A stretch of 25,318 bases of DNA from Acidisoma sp035492295 (GCF_035492295.1 NZ_DATJJK010000007.1:1-25318); one strand, 5' to 3'. Positions 14,936-21,999 are shown, counted from the stretch's first letter. Notes: generated from the sequence alone by a model not told the origin. A program made the numbers and translations.

Positions 14936-16147
14936 TCAGACCGTGCGCCAGACCAGCGTGGAGGAGACGGCGTAGTTCCACACCACGCCGACGGCGGCGC
15001 CCACGGCGGCGGCGGCCAGCCCGTTGTCGCTGAAGGGCGAGAACAGCGCTGTCGCGATGCCGACATTGGCAACGGCGCCGAGACCGCAGACGAGCATGAA
15101 CAGCACCAGCCCGCGCAGCAGCTTCGGGCCGCGCAGCCGGTGGCTGCGATAGGTCAGCCGGTTGTTGAGCTGGAAGTTGAAGAGCATCGCGATGACAGTC
15201 GCGATCACTTCGGCCGCGACGAAGTCGAGGCCGAGCCCCTGGCCGACCCAGAGCGCCGCGATGTTCACCACCACGCCGAGGGCACCCACCAGCGCGAAGG
15301 CCAGGAAGCGCATCGGCACATAGCCGCGCAGGCTCTTGTCCAGCAGCAGGGAGGCGAATTGCACCATCACCAGCGCGTCGAGCTTGCTCTCCCCGGCCTC
15401 GCGCCGGTGGAACTGGCAGGGGATTTCGAGCACGCGCAACCGCTCGGGCGCCGAGAGGATGAGGTCGAGCAGAATCTTGAAGCCCTGGCCGGAGAGGCGC
15501 GGGGCGATCGCCTCGAACCGCGCGCGCGGCATCATGAAAAAGCCGCTCATCGGGTCCGTCACGCGCATGGGCAGGAAATACTGCGCGACCGCGATGCCGG
15601 CATTGGAGATGCGGTGGCGCGTGGCGGACGAGAGCCCGTCTGAGGAGCCGCCGAGGACATGGCGACTGCCGATGACGACATCCGCGCCCCCCCGGCGGAG
15701 TTGTGCCAGCATGTCCGGCAGCACGGTCTGGTCGTGCTGCAGATCGCCGTCCATGACGGCCACGAAATCGGCGGAAGAGGAGAGCGCGCCCTCGATCACG
15801 GCGGAAGAGAGGCCGCGCCGGCCAATGCGGCGAATGCAGCGCACCCGCGGATCGACGCGCGCAAGGCTGCGCGCCTCCTCGGCCGTGCCGTCCGGGCTGT
15901 TATCGTCGACGAAGATGATTTCCCAGTCGACACCGGGCAGGGCGGCGGCCACCCGCTCCACCATCGGGCGGACGTTCGGCCGTTCCTTGTAGCAGGGCAC
16001 GACGATGGAAAGCTCCGCGCTCTGCCGGGCCGCGCTCTGGCGGGCCACATTCGGCCGGGTCGCCGGATCAGAATCGGATGTCATGCCGCTATGGGACACC
16101 GGGAAAGTGGCCGCGGGCAAGGCATGATCGACCGTAAGCTCGTCCAT
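14936..16147 (-). CDS. Polyprenyl-phosphate glycosyltransferase: GT2 domain fused to GtrA membrane domain
   Basis: The 403-residue protein has an N-terminal DPM1-like GT2 domain at about residues 45-270. It shows S-I-V-V-P-C-Y-K-E near 47-55, D-D-N-S-P-D-G-T at 81-88, and the metal/nucleotide motif M-D-G-D-L-Q-H-D at 132-139. The R-R-E-A-G-E-S-K-L motif near 260 is also present. A GtrA-like domain with four membrane helices occupies about 285-403, including F-N-F-Q-L-N-N-R-L-T-Y. Such fusions load a sugar onto polyprenyl phosphate and help flip it. The ATG at 16147 was chosen because GGAAG lies 9 bases upstream; the frame is open to 16312 but that portion overlaps the DUF985 gene. The first about 45 residues are low-complexity and include a short A-R-Q-S-A duplication. 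Confidence 0.87.
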   Translation of the reverse strand: MDELTVDHALPAATFPVSHSGMTSDSDPATRPNVARQSAARQSAELSIVVPCYKERPNVRPMVERVAAALPGVDWEIIFVDDNSPDGTAEEARSLARVDPRVRCIRRIGRRGLSSAVIEGALSSSADFVAVMDGDLQHDQTVLPDMLAQLRRGGADVVIGSRHVLGGSSDGLSSATRHRISNAGIAVAQYFLPMRVTDPMSGFFMMPRARFEAIAPRLSGQGFKILLDLILSAPERLRVLEIPCQFHRREAGESKLDALVMVQFASLLLDKSLRGYVPMRFLAFALVGALGVVVNIAALWVGQGLGLDFVAAEVIATVIAMLFNFQLNNRLTYRSHRLRGPKLLRGLVLFMLVCGLGAVANVGIATALFSPFSDNGLAAAAVGAAVGVVWNYAVSSTLVWRTV

Positions 16148-16224
16148 GGGTAGCGGCTTCCGTGCAGGCGGTGAGAATAGGACAAAGGCGCAGATGCCAG
16201 CACTTTGCGGCGGCATGAGGGCGG

Positions 16225-16665
16225 TCAGCCCGGTGGGTTCCATCCCGCAGGCGCCATCTCGAATCCTGCAAACAGAAAGGCGGGGGCCACGATGCAGGAG
16301 ACAAGCGTCCAATCGCCGTCGCTCCAGGCCCGCTGCCAGTGGCCTTTCGGCACCGTACGCTGCAGGGCCTCGCCCCGGCTCAGATCAGGGCCGAGCGGAT
16401 GGCGCGTCGTGGCCGCATCCGGGGCGGCCATTTCAAGGGCCAGCGGCGCGCCCGCATGCCACAGCCAGATTTCCACGGCATCGACCTTGTGCCAGTGGCT
16501 GACGACGCCGCGCGGCAGCAGGAAGTAGATACCCGTGGCGGCGCCTCGATTGTCGAGGTCGCCGTCGCGGAAAATCTCGCGGTAGAAGCCGCCTTCGGGA
16601 TGCGGGGCGAGACCGAGGCTGGCCACCACCGCTTCCGCCGCGAGGCCCGGCCCCGTCAGGTCCAT
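16225..16665 (-). CDS. DUF985-family cupin
   Basis: This cupin of 146 residues belongs to the Cupin_5/DUF985 family. It begins with a helix (E-A-V-V-A-S-L-G-L-A), then P-H-P-E-G-G-F-Y-R-E at 21-30, the first cupin motif S-H-W-H-K-V-D-A-V-E-I-W at 56-67 and the second around V-P-K-G-H-W-Q at 105-111. The C-terminal V-A-P-A-F-x-F-x-G-F-E is diagnostic. Function is unknown for most members; sugar-nucleotide or small-ligand binding has been suggested from structure. The ATG at 16665 follows the GST stop by 13 bases with GAGGG in the gap, so the two are in one transcript. Confidence 0.88.
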   Translation of the reverse strand: MDLTGPGLAAEAVVASLGLAPHPEGGFYREIFRDGDLDNRGAATGIYFLLPRGVVSHWHKVDAVEIWLWHAGAPLALEMAAPDAATTRHPLGPDLSRGEALQRTVPKGHWQRAWSDGDWTLVSCIVAPAFLFAGFEMAPAGWNPPG

Positions 16666-16678
16666 GGGGGTGCCGCCC

Positions 16679-17278
16679 TCAGCCCGGCGGTACGCTGGCC
16701 GCGAAGCCCGGAAGCTCGGCGGTAAAGGCCGCATACCAGCGGGCGAGGCGGGGATGGCCGGCCCGCCAGTCAAGCTCCGAGAAGCGGAAATCGAGATAGC
16801 CGAGCGCACAGACGACGGAGATGCTGCCGATATCGGCATGGGCCTCGGCCGGCGGGTGCTCCTCCAACAGGGCGAGGCCGCGGCTGACGGCCTCGAGCTG
16901 CCGGGCGATCACCGCCTTGCGGGTCGGTTCCTCCGGCCGCATGCGCTCCATCCGCGCGAGCACCGCGGCGTCCATCATGCCGTCCGCCAGAGCCTGCATG
17001 CGCAAGGCCGACCAGCGGGCGCCGTGTTCGGGGAAAAGCGGCGGCGCCTCGCCGACACTGTCGAGATATTCGCAGATCACCGGACTGTCGAAGAGTGCCT
17101 CGCCATCCTCCGTCACCAGGCAGGGCACCTTGGAGAGCGGATTGGCCGTGACGAGGGACGCGGGGGAGGCGTGCGCATCGGTGGGCACGCGCTCGATTTG
17201 CCCGTCGAGATCGCGGATGGCCGCGCAGAGCACCACCTTCCGCACGAAGGGGCTGGTCGCCGAGTAGAAGAGTTTCAT
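16679..17278 (-). CDS. Glutathione S-transferase family protein (YibF-like)
   Basis: The protein has 199 residues with an N-terminal thioredoxin-like domain and an all-helical C-terminal domain. The active-site region is Y-S-A-T-S-P-F-V-R-K at 5-14, where Ser9 or the preceding residues would contact glutathione. N-P-L-S-K-V-P-C-L at about 46-54 carries the conserved cis-Pro, and D-S-P-V-I-C-E-Y-L at about 64-72 the glutathione-binding Glu/Asp-Ser site. This resembles the YibF/beta-type GSTs. The ATG at 17278 has AAGGA 7 bases upstream. It lies 40 bases after gloB, another glutathione enzyme, which makes a shared role in glutathione-linked detoxification plausible but unproven. Confidence 0.9.
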   Translation of the reverse strand: MKLFYSATSPFVRKVVLCAAIRDLDGQIERVPTDAHASPASLVTANPLSKVPCLVTEDGEALFDSPVICEYLDSVGEAPPLFPEHGARWSALRMQALADGMMDAAVLARMERMRPEEPTRKAVIARQLEAVSRGLALLEEHPPAEAHADIGSISVVCALGYLDFRFSELDWRAGHPRLARWYAAFTAELPGFAASVPPG

Positions 17279-17318
17279 GACAGTCCTTCTGGGTCGCCGA
17301 TTGGGCGCGTTTGGCCGA

Positions 17319-18050
17319 TCAGCCTTTGAAATTATCCTTCATCGCGCGGATGCGGCCGAAGGAGGGCGCGTCCGCCGCGAGCAGGTAGGGATTGACCGGC
17401 AATTCGTCTCCAAGGCGGACGGGAAGGGTCTGCATCCCCGCCGCCCGCATGCGGTCAACCTCGGCCGCGCGCTCCTGCAGCAGCGCATTGTCCGGGTCGA
17501 TCGAGAGCGCGAAGCGGGCATTGGACTGCGTATATTCATGCCCGGCACAGATCAGCGTCTCCTCCGGCAGGGCGGCGATCTTCTGAAAACTCTGGAAGAA
17601 CTGCTCGGGTGTGCCCTCGAACATGCGGCCGCAGCCGAGGCTGAACATGGTGTCGCCGCAGAACAGGATCGGGCCATCGGGGAAGAAATAGGAAATATGG
17701 CCGACGGTGTGGCCCGGCGTGTCGATGATTTCGGCCGTATGGCCGGCGAAGGTGACCGTGTCGCCCTCGCTCACGCTGATATCGAGGCGCGGCAGGCGAT
17801 GCGCATCGGCGCCATTGCCCACGACGGGGGCGCCATAGCGGGCGCGCAACGCCTCGACGCCCGCGATGTGATCGTCGTGGTGATGGGTGAGCAGGATCAT
17901 GTCGAGCTTGGCGCCCATCTGCTCCACCGCGGCGATCGCCGCCTGGCCGTCGGCCGGGTCCACGAAGGCGATGGCGCCGGATGCGTCGTCGCGCAGGATC
18001 CAGGCATAGTTGTCGGAAAGCATGGGGACGGTGATCGGGGAGAGTGTCAT
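17319..18050 (-). CDS. gloB: Hydroxyacylglutathione hydrolase (glyoxalase II)
   Basis: GloB hydrolyses S-D-lactoylglutathione to D-lactate and glutathione, the second step of methylglyoxal detoxification. It has the binuclear metallo-beta-lactamase fold. The metal motif T-H-H-H-D-D-H is at 55-61, and D-T-P-G-H-T and F-C-G-D-T-M-F supply the other ligands. C-A-G-H-E-Y-T is the glutathione-binding segment. The C-terminal helical domain ends in P-S-F-x-x-x-R-x-x-K-D-N-F, characteristic of true glyoxalase II. The start M-T-L-S-P-I-T-V-P-M-L at 18050 matches the family; the frame is open upstream to 18155 but that part has no homology features. It leads a minus-strand run with the GST gene next. 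Confidence 0.95.
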   Translation of the reverse strand: MTLSPITVPMLSDNYAWILRDDASGAIAFVDPADGQAAIAAVEQMGAKLDMILLTHHHDDHIAGVEALRARYGAPVVGNGADAHRLPRLDISVSEGDTVTFAGHTAEIIDTPGHTVGHISYFFPDGPILFCGDTMFSLGCGRMFEGTPEQFFQSFQKIAALPEETLICAGHEYTQSNARFALSIDPDNALLQERAAEVDRMRAAGMQTLPVRLGDELPVNPYLLAADAPSFGRIRAMKDNFKG

Positions 18051-18148
18051 GCCGCATAGCCTAGCATTGGTGCGGCCGGGGGTGAATGCCGATCGGCCGA
18101 CAATCAGCCGGATCGCGGGGCTTTGTGCTTCTGTGTATGCTGCGCGGA

Positions 18149-18859
18149 ATGGCACTCGATGTTCACGCGGCGGCTGACTTTTACGGAACCACGCAAGGCG
18201 TGGTCGCCGCCCGGCTCATTCGCGAGCGTATCGGCGCGCTGTGGCCGGACATGGCGGGCAAATCCGTGCTCGGCCTGGGCTATGCCCCGCCCTACTTGCG
18301 CGCCTGGCGGGAAGAGGCCGCGCTTACCGTCGCGGTGACGCCCGCGCAGCTGGGCGCCGCGCGCTGGCCGGTGGGCGGTGCCAACCTCACCTGCATGGCG
18401 GAGGAGGATGCGCTGCCCTTCAACGGCCCGGTGTTCGACCGGGTGCTGCTGGTGCACGGTCTGGAGAATGCCGAAACCGTGCGGTCGATGCTGCGCGAAA
18501 TCTGGCGCGTGATGAAGGATGACGGCAAGCTGATGGTCGTCGCCCCCAATCGCCGCGGCATGTGGGCCTATTTCGAGCACACGCCCTTCGGTTATGGCAC
18601 GCCCTATTCGGCAGGGCAGGTGGGGCGGCTGCTGGCCGGGAACATGTTCCGGGTGGAGCGGCGGGACATCGCGCTGTGCATGCCGCCCTGGGACATGCGG
18701 CTGGTGCTCCGCTCCAACCGGCTGTTCGAGCGCGCGGGCCGCTGGGCGACACCGCAATTCGCCGGCGTCACCATCGCGGAGGCGGTGAAGGACGTCTATT
18801 CCGCGATCCCAACCAATATGACGCCGAGCCGGCGGTTCATTCTCGCGGAAGCGCCGTAG
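18149..18859 (+). CDS. SAM-dependent methyltransferase-like protein (class I, divergent from gloB)
   Basis: The 236-residue protein resembles class I methyltransferases. The nucleotide-binding loop is S-V-L-G-L-G-Y-A-P-P near 39-48, and the later motif F-D-R-V-L-L-V-H-G-L-E is followed by the helix L-R-E-I-W-R-V-M-K-D-D-G-K-L. The strand L-M-V-V-A-P-N-R-R-G then follows. The usual acidic residue ending strand 2 is not obvious. To my recollection, alphaproteobacteria often carry this gene next to gloB. The ATG at 18149 gives the typical start M-A-L-D-V; another ATG is at 18137. No good ribosome site precedes either, and a TATGCT -10-like element at 18136-18141 raises the possibility of a leaderless message. 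Substrate unknown. Confidence 0.8.
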   Translation: MALDVHAAADFYGTTQGVVAARLIRERIGALWPDMAGKSVLGLGYAPPYLRAWREEAALTVAVTPAQLGAARWPVGGANLTCMAEEDALPFNGPVFDRVLLVHGLENAETVRSMLREIWRVMKDDGKLMVVAPNRRGMWAYFEHTPFGYGTPYSAGQVGRLLAGNMFRVERRDIALCMPPWDMRLVLRSNRLFERAGRWATPQFAGVTIAEAVKDVYSAIPTNMTPSRRFILAEAP

Positions 18860-18944
18860 AGCGGCGTGAGGTTTAGACCAGTCCCCGCCGCTTGAGGAAA
18901 GCTAGATCAGCCCTGACGGCGAACACACTGAACCACGTGTCACG

Positions 18945-19880
18945 CTAAAACAGCGCGCTGACTGATTCTCCGTTGTGAATACGCTGGATCGCTTCCGCCA
19001 GAGCCCGGGCGACTGACAGCACCTTCAGCTTAGGCGCCAAGTTAGCCCCGGAGATGGGCACCGTATTCGTACAGACAATCTCGGCCACCTCCTCCAGCGC
19101 AGACAGGCGCTCGAGCGCGTCGCTCGAAAAAAGACCGTGTGTACAGGCGAGGCGGATGGAGCGCGCGTTGTACTCGCGCAAGCGTTGGACCAGTTCGATC
19201 ATCGTGCTGCCCTTGGCGATCTCGTCGTCAAGAACAATCACGTCCTTGCCGGCCACATCACCAATAATCGCGCTAATCTTAACCTTGTCGTCCGGGAAGC
19301 GTTGCTTGGCCCCAGCCGCGACGGGCGTCCCCAACAGGCGGGCGAAGGCGGCTGCATCCTTTGCGCCGCCCAAATCTGGCGAGACCACAACGGCGTTGGC
19401 GAGATCATATTGGCGGAAATGGCCGGCCAACTCGTTGCGGGCATGCAGATGGTCAACTGGTACACTGAAAAAGCCATGTACTTGAGGTGAATGCAGCGCC
19501 ATGGTGAGGACGCGGTTTACCCCAGCGGTGGTGAGGAGGTCGGCCACCAGCCGGCCCCCGATCGATATGCGCGGCGCATCCTTCTTGTCTGACCGCGCGT
19601 AGGAGTAGAAGGGTATGACTGCCGTGATACGCGAGGCGGATGCGCCGCGCGCTGCATCGGCCATCAACAGCAGTTCCATCAAGTGTTCCTGAGTGGGCGG
19701 TGATAGCGGCTGAATCAGGAAAACGTCTTGCTCGCGGCAATTCTCTTGCAGTTGAATCTGCAGGCAGTCGGTGGCGAAGCGATGCACATGTGAGGGAGAA
19801 AGCGGTTTTTGAAGATGGTTACAGACTTCCGCTGCAAATGCCTGGTGCGCGGACCCGCTGAATACTGTGATCCCGTTCAT
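18945..19880 (-). CDS. Ribose-phosphate pyrophosphokinase paralogue with altered PRPP motif
   Basis: The 311-residue protein aligns end to end with bacterial PRPP synthetase, which makes PRPP from ribose-5-phosphate and ATP. It starts I-T-V-F-S-G-S-A and ends I-H-N-G-E-S-V-S-A-L-F. Shared segments include S-A-S-R-I-T-A-V-I-P at 81-90, H-G-F-F at 135-138, V-V-S-P-D-L-G-G at 165-172 and I-I-G-D-V-A-G-K-D at 205-213. The ribose-5-phosphate loop is changed: D-D-E-I-A-K-G-S-T at 218-226 replaces D-D-x-I-D-T-G-G-T, and the canonical T-V-D-L-H-A has Ala at 128. H130 is kept. The gene is lower in GC than its neighbours. The ATG at 19880 has AGGTGGG just upstream. It may be a specialised or regulatory paralogue rather than the housekeeping prs. 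Confidence 0.85.
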   Translation of the reverse strand: MNGITVFSGSAHQAFAAEVCNHLQKPLSPSHVHRFATDCLQIQLQENCREQDVFLIQPLSPPTQEHLMELLLMADAARGASASRITAVIPFYSYARSDKKDAPRISIGGRLVADLLTTAGVNRVLTMALHSPQVHGFFSVPVDHLHARNELAGHFRQYDLANAVVVSPDLGGAKDAAAFARLLGTPVAAGAKQRFPDDKVKISAIIGDVAGKDVIVLDDEIAKGSTMIELVQRLREYNARSIRLACTHGLFSSDALERLSALEEVAEIVCTNTVPISGANLAPKLKVLSVARALAEAIQRIHNGESVSALF

Positions 19881-19923
19881 TGTCCCACCTAGATTAAATG
19901 CGAACGTGCAATAGCAATCCCGC

Positions 19924-19938
19924 CCAGGAGAGTCCTGG
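19924..19938. promoter_or_regulatory. Short perfect dyad upstream of the PRPP-synthetase paralogue
   Basis: CCAGGA-GAG-TCCTGG is a 6-bp inverted repeat with a 3-base centre, 44-58 bases upstream of the start codon at 19880. The placement suits an operator or leader hairpin, but no promoter is clear nearby. The rest of the interval 19881-20065 shows nothing I can assign. Confidence 0.3.
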
Positions 19939-20065
19939 CACGTCTTTGACCCGATATGGATAAACATGCAAGGAAGTCCGTCGGAGTGGCGTGTCAGCTT
20001 CCTTGGCCAGCTTGCCCGGAAGCGAGCCGGTCAGGCCTCAAGCACAACCCGCCACCACGCGCCAT

Positions 20066-20524
20066 TCACGCATGGACGTGCCGATGGGTCTCCTCGCGGT
20101 CGCCATGGCGATGGGTTGTCTCGAAGACCTCCACCGGAATGACGTGCAGGTTCGCGTGGCGCACGCCGCGTTGCGCCGTCATGCCGTTGGCCAGACCGCG
20201 CACGGCCCCCGAGGGTCCGCGAAGGACAGAGACTTCCAGGCAGGTTTCGTGATCAAGATGAACGTGCAGGCTCGCGACGGTAATATCGTGATTGTCATGC
20301 GCCGCCCGGCTGAGCCGCTGGGCGAGAGCCCGCGTCTCGTGGTCATAGACATAGCCGAGCACGGCGACGCAGGGCGTCTCCCCGGCCATCGCGCTCTCCC
20401 GCATCGCCGCCTCGCGCAGCATGTCTCGCACCGCTTCCGAGCGGTTGGCATAGCCACGGCGCGCCATGAGGGCGTCGACCGAGGCCATCAGCGCATCGTC
20501 GATCGTGATGGTGAAGCGTTGCAT
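20066..20524 (-). CDS. nikR: Nickel-responsive transcriptional regulator NikR
   Basis: NikR is a ribbon-helix-helix repressor with an ACT-like nickel-binding domain that shuts off nickel uptake when nickel is sufficient. The DNA-binding part is M-Q-R-F-T-I-T-I-D-D-A-L to about 45. The nickel site is intact: H87 and H89 in S-L-H-V-H-L, C95 in H-E-T-C-L-E-V, and H76 or H79 from the partner subunit. The C-terminal tail carries T-H-R-H-G-D and T-H-R-H-V-H-A, extra histidines absent from E. coli NikR. The ATG at 20524 follows a GGGAGAGAGAG ribosome site, giving 152 residues; the open frame upstream to 20578 is not needed. It diverges from the nickel transporter with 101 bases between. Confidence 0.95.
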   Translation of the reverse strand: MQRFTITIDDALMASVDALMARRGYANRSEAVRDMLREAAMRESAMAGETPCVAVLGYVYDHETRALAQRLSRAAHDNHDITVASLHVHLDHETCLEVSVLRGPSGAVRGLANGMTAQRGVRHANLHVIPVEVFETTHRHGDREETHRHVHA

Positions 20525-20568
20525 CGCTCTCTCTCTCCCGCTGCGTCCGCCCGCTGCGATCGGGCGTC

Positions 20569-20600
20569 TGGACATCATACTTTTTCGTCAGATAGTGTGA
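20569..20600 (+). promoter_or_regulatory. NiCoT promoter with overlapping candidate NikR operator
   Basis: TGGACA (20569-20574) and GATAGT (20591-20596), 16 bases apart, make a plausible promoter for the transporter. An imperfect dyad TCATAC (20575-20580), 14 bases, GTGTGA (20595-20600) covers the spacer and -10. TCATAC and GTATGA are the NikR half-sites known from E. coli, but there the order is GTATGA then TCATAC, so the arrangement here is everted. On the minus strand TATGAT (20579-20574) could serve as the nikR -10. Confidence 0.45.
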
Positions 20601-20625
20601 CACGAAGGCCGCGCCGGGGACCAGC

Positions 20626-21678
20626 ATGCTGCGAAACGCAATTTCTGTCCTCAGCGCGGATGGCGGCCAGGGTCTGCGGCGCCGCGCTGGCCGGATCTAC
20701 CTGGGCCTGATCGCTGCCAATCTCGGTGCCTGGGCTTGGGCGATCTTGCTGTTTCGCCATCATCCGGTGCTGCTCGGCACGGCGCTGCTCGCCTATAGTT
20801 TTGGCCTGCGGCATGCGGTCGACGCTGATCATATCGCGGCGATCGACAACGTGACCCGTCGCCTGATGCAGGCGGGCCGGCGGCCGGTTTCGGTGGGCTT
20901 CTTCTTCTCCCTCGGCCATTCCACCGTGGTGGTGGGGGCAACGATCGCAATCGCTGCGACGGCCACCGCCTTCCAATCCCAGATCGCGTCCTTCCATGCG
21001 GCGGGCGGGATTATCGGCACGCTCGTCTCGGTGCTGTTCCTCTTCGTGATCGCGGCGATGAATTTCTCAATTTTGCGTCACCTTTGGCGGAGCTTCCGCC
21101 AGGTGAAGGCGGGCGGGCGCTACCGGGAGGAAGATCTGGAGACGCTGCTTTCCGGGCGCGGACTGATCGCCCGGATCTGTCGCCCGTTATTCGGCCTCGT
21201 CGGCCAAAGCTGGCACATGTATCCGCTCGGCCTGCTGTTCGGCCTCGGCTTCGATACCGCGACCGAGGTCGGGCTGCTCGGCATTTCGGCCGCCCAGGCG
21301 GGGCAGGGGCTGCCGGTCTGGTCCATCCTGGTCTTTCCCGCGCTGTTCACGGCCGGGATGGCGCTGGTCGATACGACGGATGGCATCCTCATGCTCGGCG
21401 CCTATGGCTGGGCCTTCATCCGACCGCTGCGCAAACTCTACTACAATTTCACCATCACCCTGGTCTCCGTGCTTGTCGCGGTCATGGTCGGCGGGGTGGA
21501 GGCGCTGGGGCTGTTGGCCGACCGGCTCGCGCTCCAGGGGCCGTTCTGGGACGTGATCGGCGCGCTGAACGAGCATTTCGGCATCATCGGCTATCTCATC
21601 ATCGGCATTTTCCTGGGCGCCTGGGCGCTGTCCGCCGCCATCTACCGCTGGCGCGGCTACGACCGGCTGGAGGCCTGA
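20626..21678 (+). CDS. NiCoT-family nickel/cobalt permease (HoxN/HupN/NixA type)
   Basis: This high-affinity nickel/cobalt importer of the inner membrane has 350 residues and about eight membrane segments. The NiCoT signature HX4DH is R-H-A-V-D-A-D-H-I at 62-70 (H63, D68, H69) in helix II, followed by A-A-I-D-N-V-T-R. L-G-H-S-T-V-V at 96-102 and G-L-G-F-D-T-A-T-E-V in the second half are the other family motifs. The divergent nikR gene indicates nickel rather than cobalt as the main substrate and repression by NikR. The ATG at 20626 has GGGGA 8 bases upstream. No urease or hydrogenase genes are in the window to show where the nickel is used. Confidence 0.93.
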   Translation: MLRNAISVLSADGGQGLRRRAGRIYLGLIAANLGAWAWAILLFRHHPVLLGTALLAYSFGLRHAVDADHIAAIDNVTRRLMQAGRRPVSVGFFFSLGHSTVVVGATIAIAATATAFQSQIASFHAAGGIIGTLVSVLFLFVIAAMNFSILRHLWRSFRQVKAGGRYREEDLETLLSGRGLIARICRPLFGLVGQSWHMYPLGLLFGLGFDTATEVGLLGISAAQAGQGLPVWSILVFPALFTAGMALVDTTDGILMLGAYGWAFIRPLRKLYYNFTITLVSVLVAVMVGGVEALGLLADRLALQGPFWDVIGALNEHFGIIGYLIIGIFLGAWALSAAIYRWRGYDRLEA

Positions 21679-21727
21679 CACTCACATTTCCGTGTCAAAA
21701 CATCCTGGCCGGTCTAGCCTCTGCGCC

Positions 21728-21744
21728 GGGAGATGCCATCTCCC
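21728..21744. repeat. Stem-loop between the nickel permease and the miniprotein gene
   Basis: GGGAGAT-GCC-ATCTCCC is a perfect 7-bp stem with a 3-base loop. A second near-palindrome, CCGCAT-C-ATGCGG, lies about 20 bases downstream, and TGACAC/GTGTCA brackets the permease stop at 21676-21697. No T-tract follows any of them, so termination is doubtful; they could shape the leader of the small gene at 21793. Confidence 0.35.
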
Positions 21745-21792
21745 CATCAATGACCGGCGCCGCATCATGCGGACCGGAAGCGGGAGATAGTC

Positions 21793-21963
21793 ATGCTTCT
21801 TCTAATCCTGATCATTCTGGTCATCCTTGTGCTCGGCGGCGGCGGATACGGCTACAGCCGGGGCTATTACCGGGAGCGGCCGCATTACGGCTACGGCATG
21901 GGCGGACTCGGCACCTTCCTCATCGTCGTGCTGATCCTGTTCCTGCTCTTCGGCCACCACTGA
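21793..21963 (+). CDS. 56-residue membrane miniprotein, DUF3309-like
   Basis: ATG at 21793 with GGGAG 7 bases upstream opens a 56-residue frame ending in TGA. The protein has an N-terminal hydrophobic helix (M-L-L-L-I-L-I-I-L-V-I-L-V-L), a Gly/Tyr/Arg-rich middle (G-G-G-G-Y-G-Y-S-R-G-Y-Y), and a second hydrophobic helix ending F-G-H-H. This layout of two short helices around a Gly/Tyr loop resembles DUF3309 miniproteins of proteobacteria, for which no function is established. The ribosome site and clean hydrophobic pattern support that it is real. It lies 114 bases downstream of the nickel permease and is followed by a strong GC hairpin. Co-transcription with the permease is possible but not shown. 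Confidence 0.65.
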   Translation: MLLLILIILVILVLGGGGYGYSRGYYRERPHYGYGMGGLGTFLIVVLILFLLFGHH

Positions 21964-21969
21964 GCCGGC

Positions 21970-21999
21970 GCCGGGCGGGGCAGGGCGCCCCGGCCCGGC
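21970..21999. terminator. GC-rich hairpin after the miniprotein gene (terminator-like)
   Basis: GCCGGGC-GGGGC (21970-21981) pairs with GCCCC-G-GCCCGGC (21987-21999), a 12-bp stem with one bulged G and a 5-base loop. It is followed by TTGCCTTGC rather than a pure T-run, so it may be a weak terminator or a processing/stability hairpin. It lies between the miniprotein gene and glcD. Confidence 0.45.

Noticed and set aside
16015..16046. Short tandem repeat in the GT2–GtrA gene (A-R-Q-S-A twice)
   Set aside because: It lies in the low-complexity N-terminal linker and is a local codon duplication without evident function.
16666..16839. N-terminal extension of the DUF985 cupin
   Set aside because: It overlaps the end of the GST gene and is Ser/Arg/Pro low-complexity; the ATG at 16665 has a ribosome site and family-typical start.
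18088..18097. GCCGATCGGC palindrome in the gloB–methyltransferase divergent region
   Set aside because: A single 10-base palindrome in GC-rich DNA, with no clear promoter overlap, is not enough to name an operator.
18860..18944. AGCGGCG … CGCCGCT pairing between the convergent methyltransferase and PRPP-synthetase genes
   Set aside because: Seven base pairs with a 19-base loop and no T-tract is too weak to call a terminator; the rest of the gap shows nothing.
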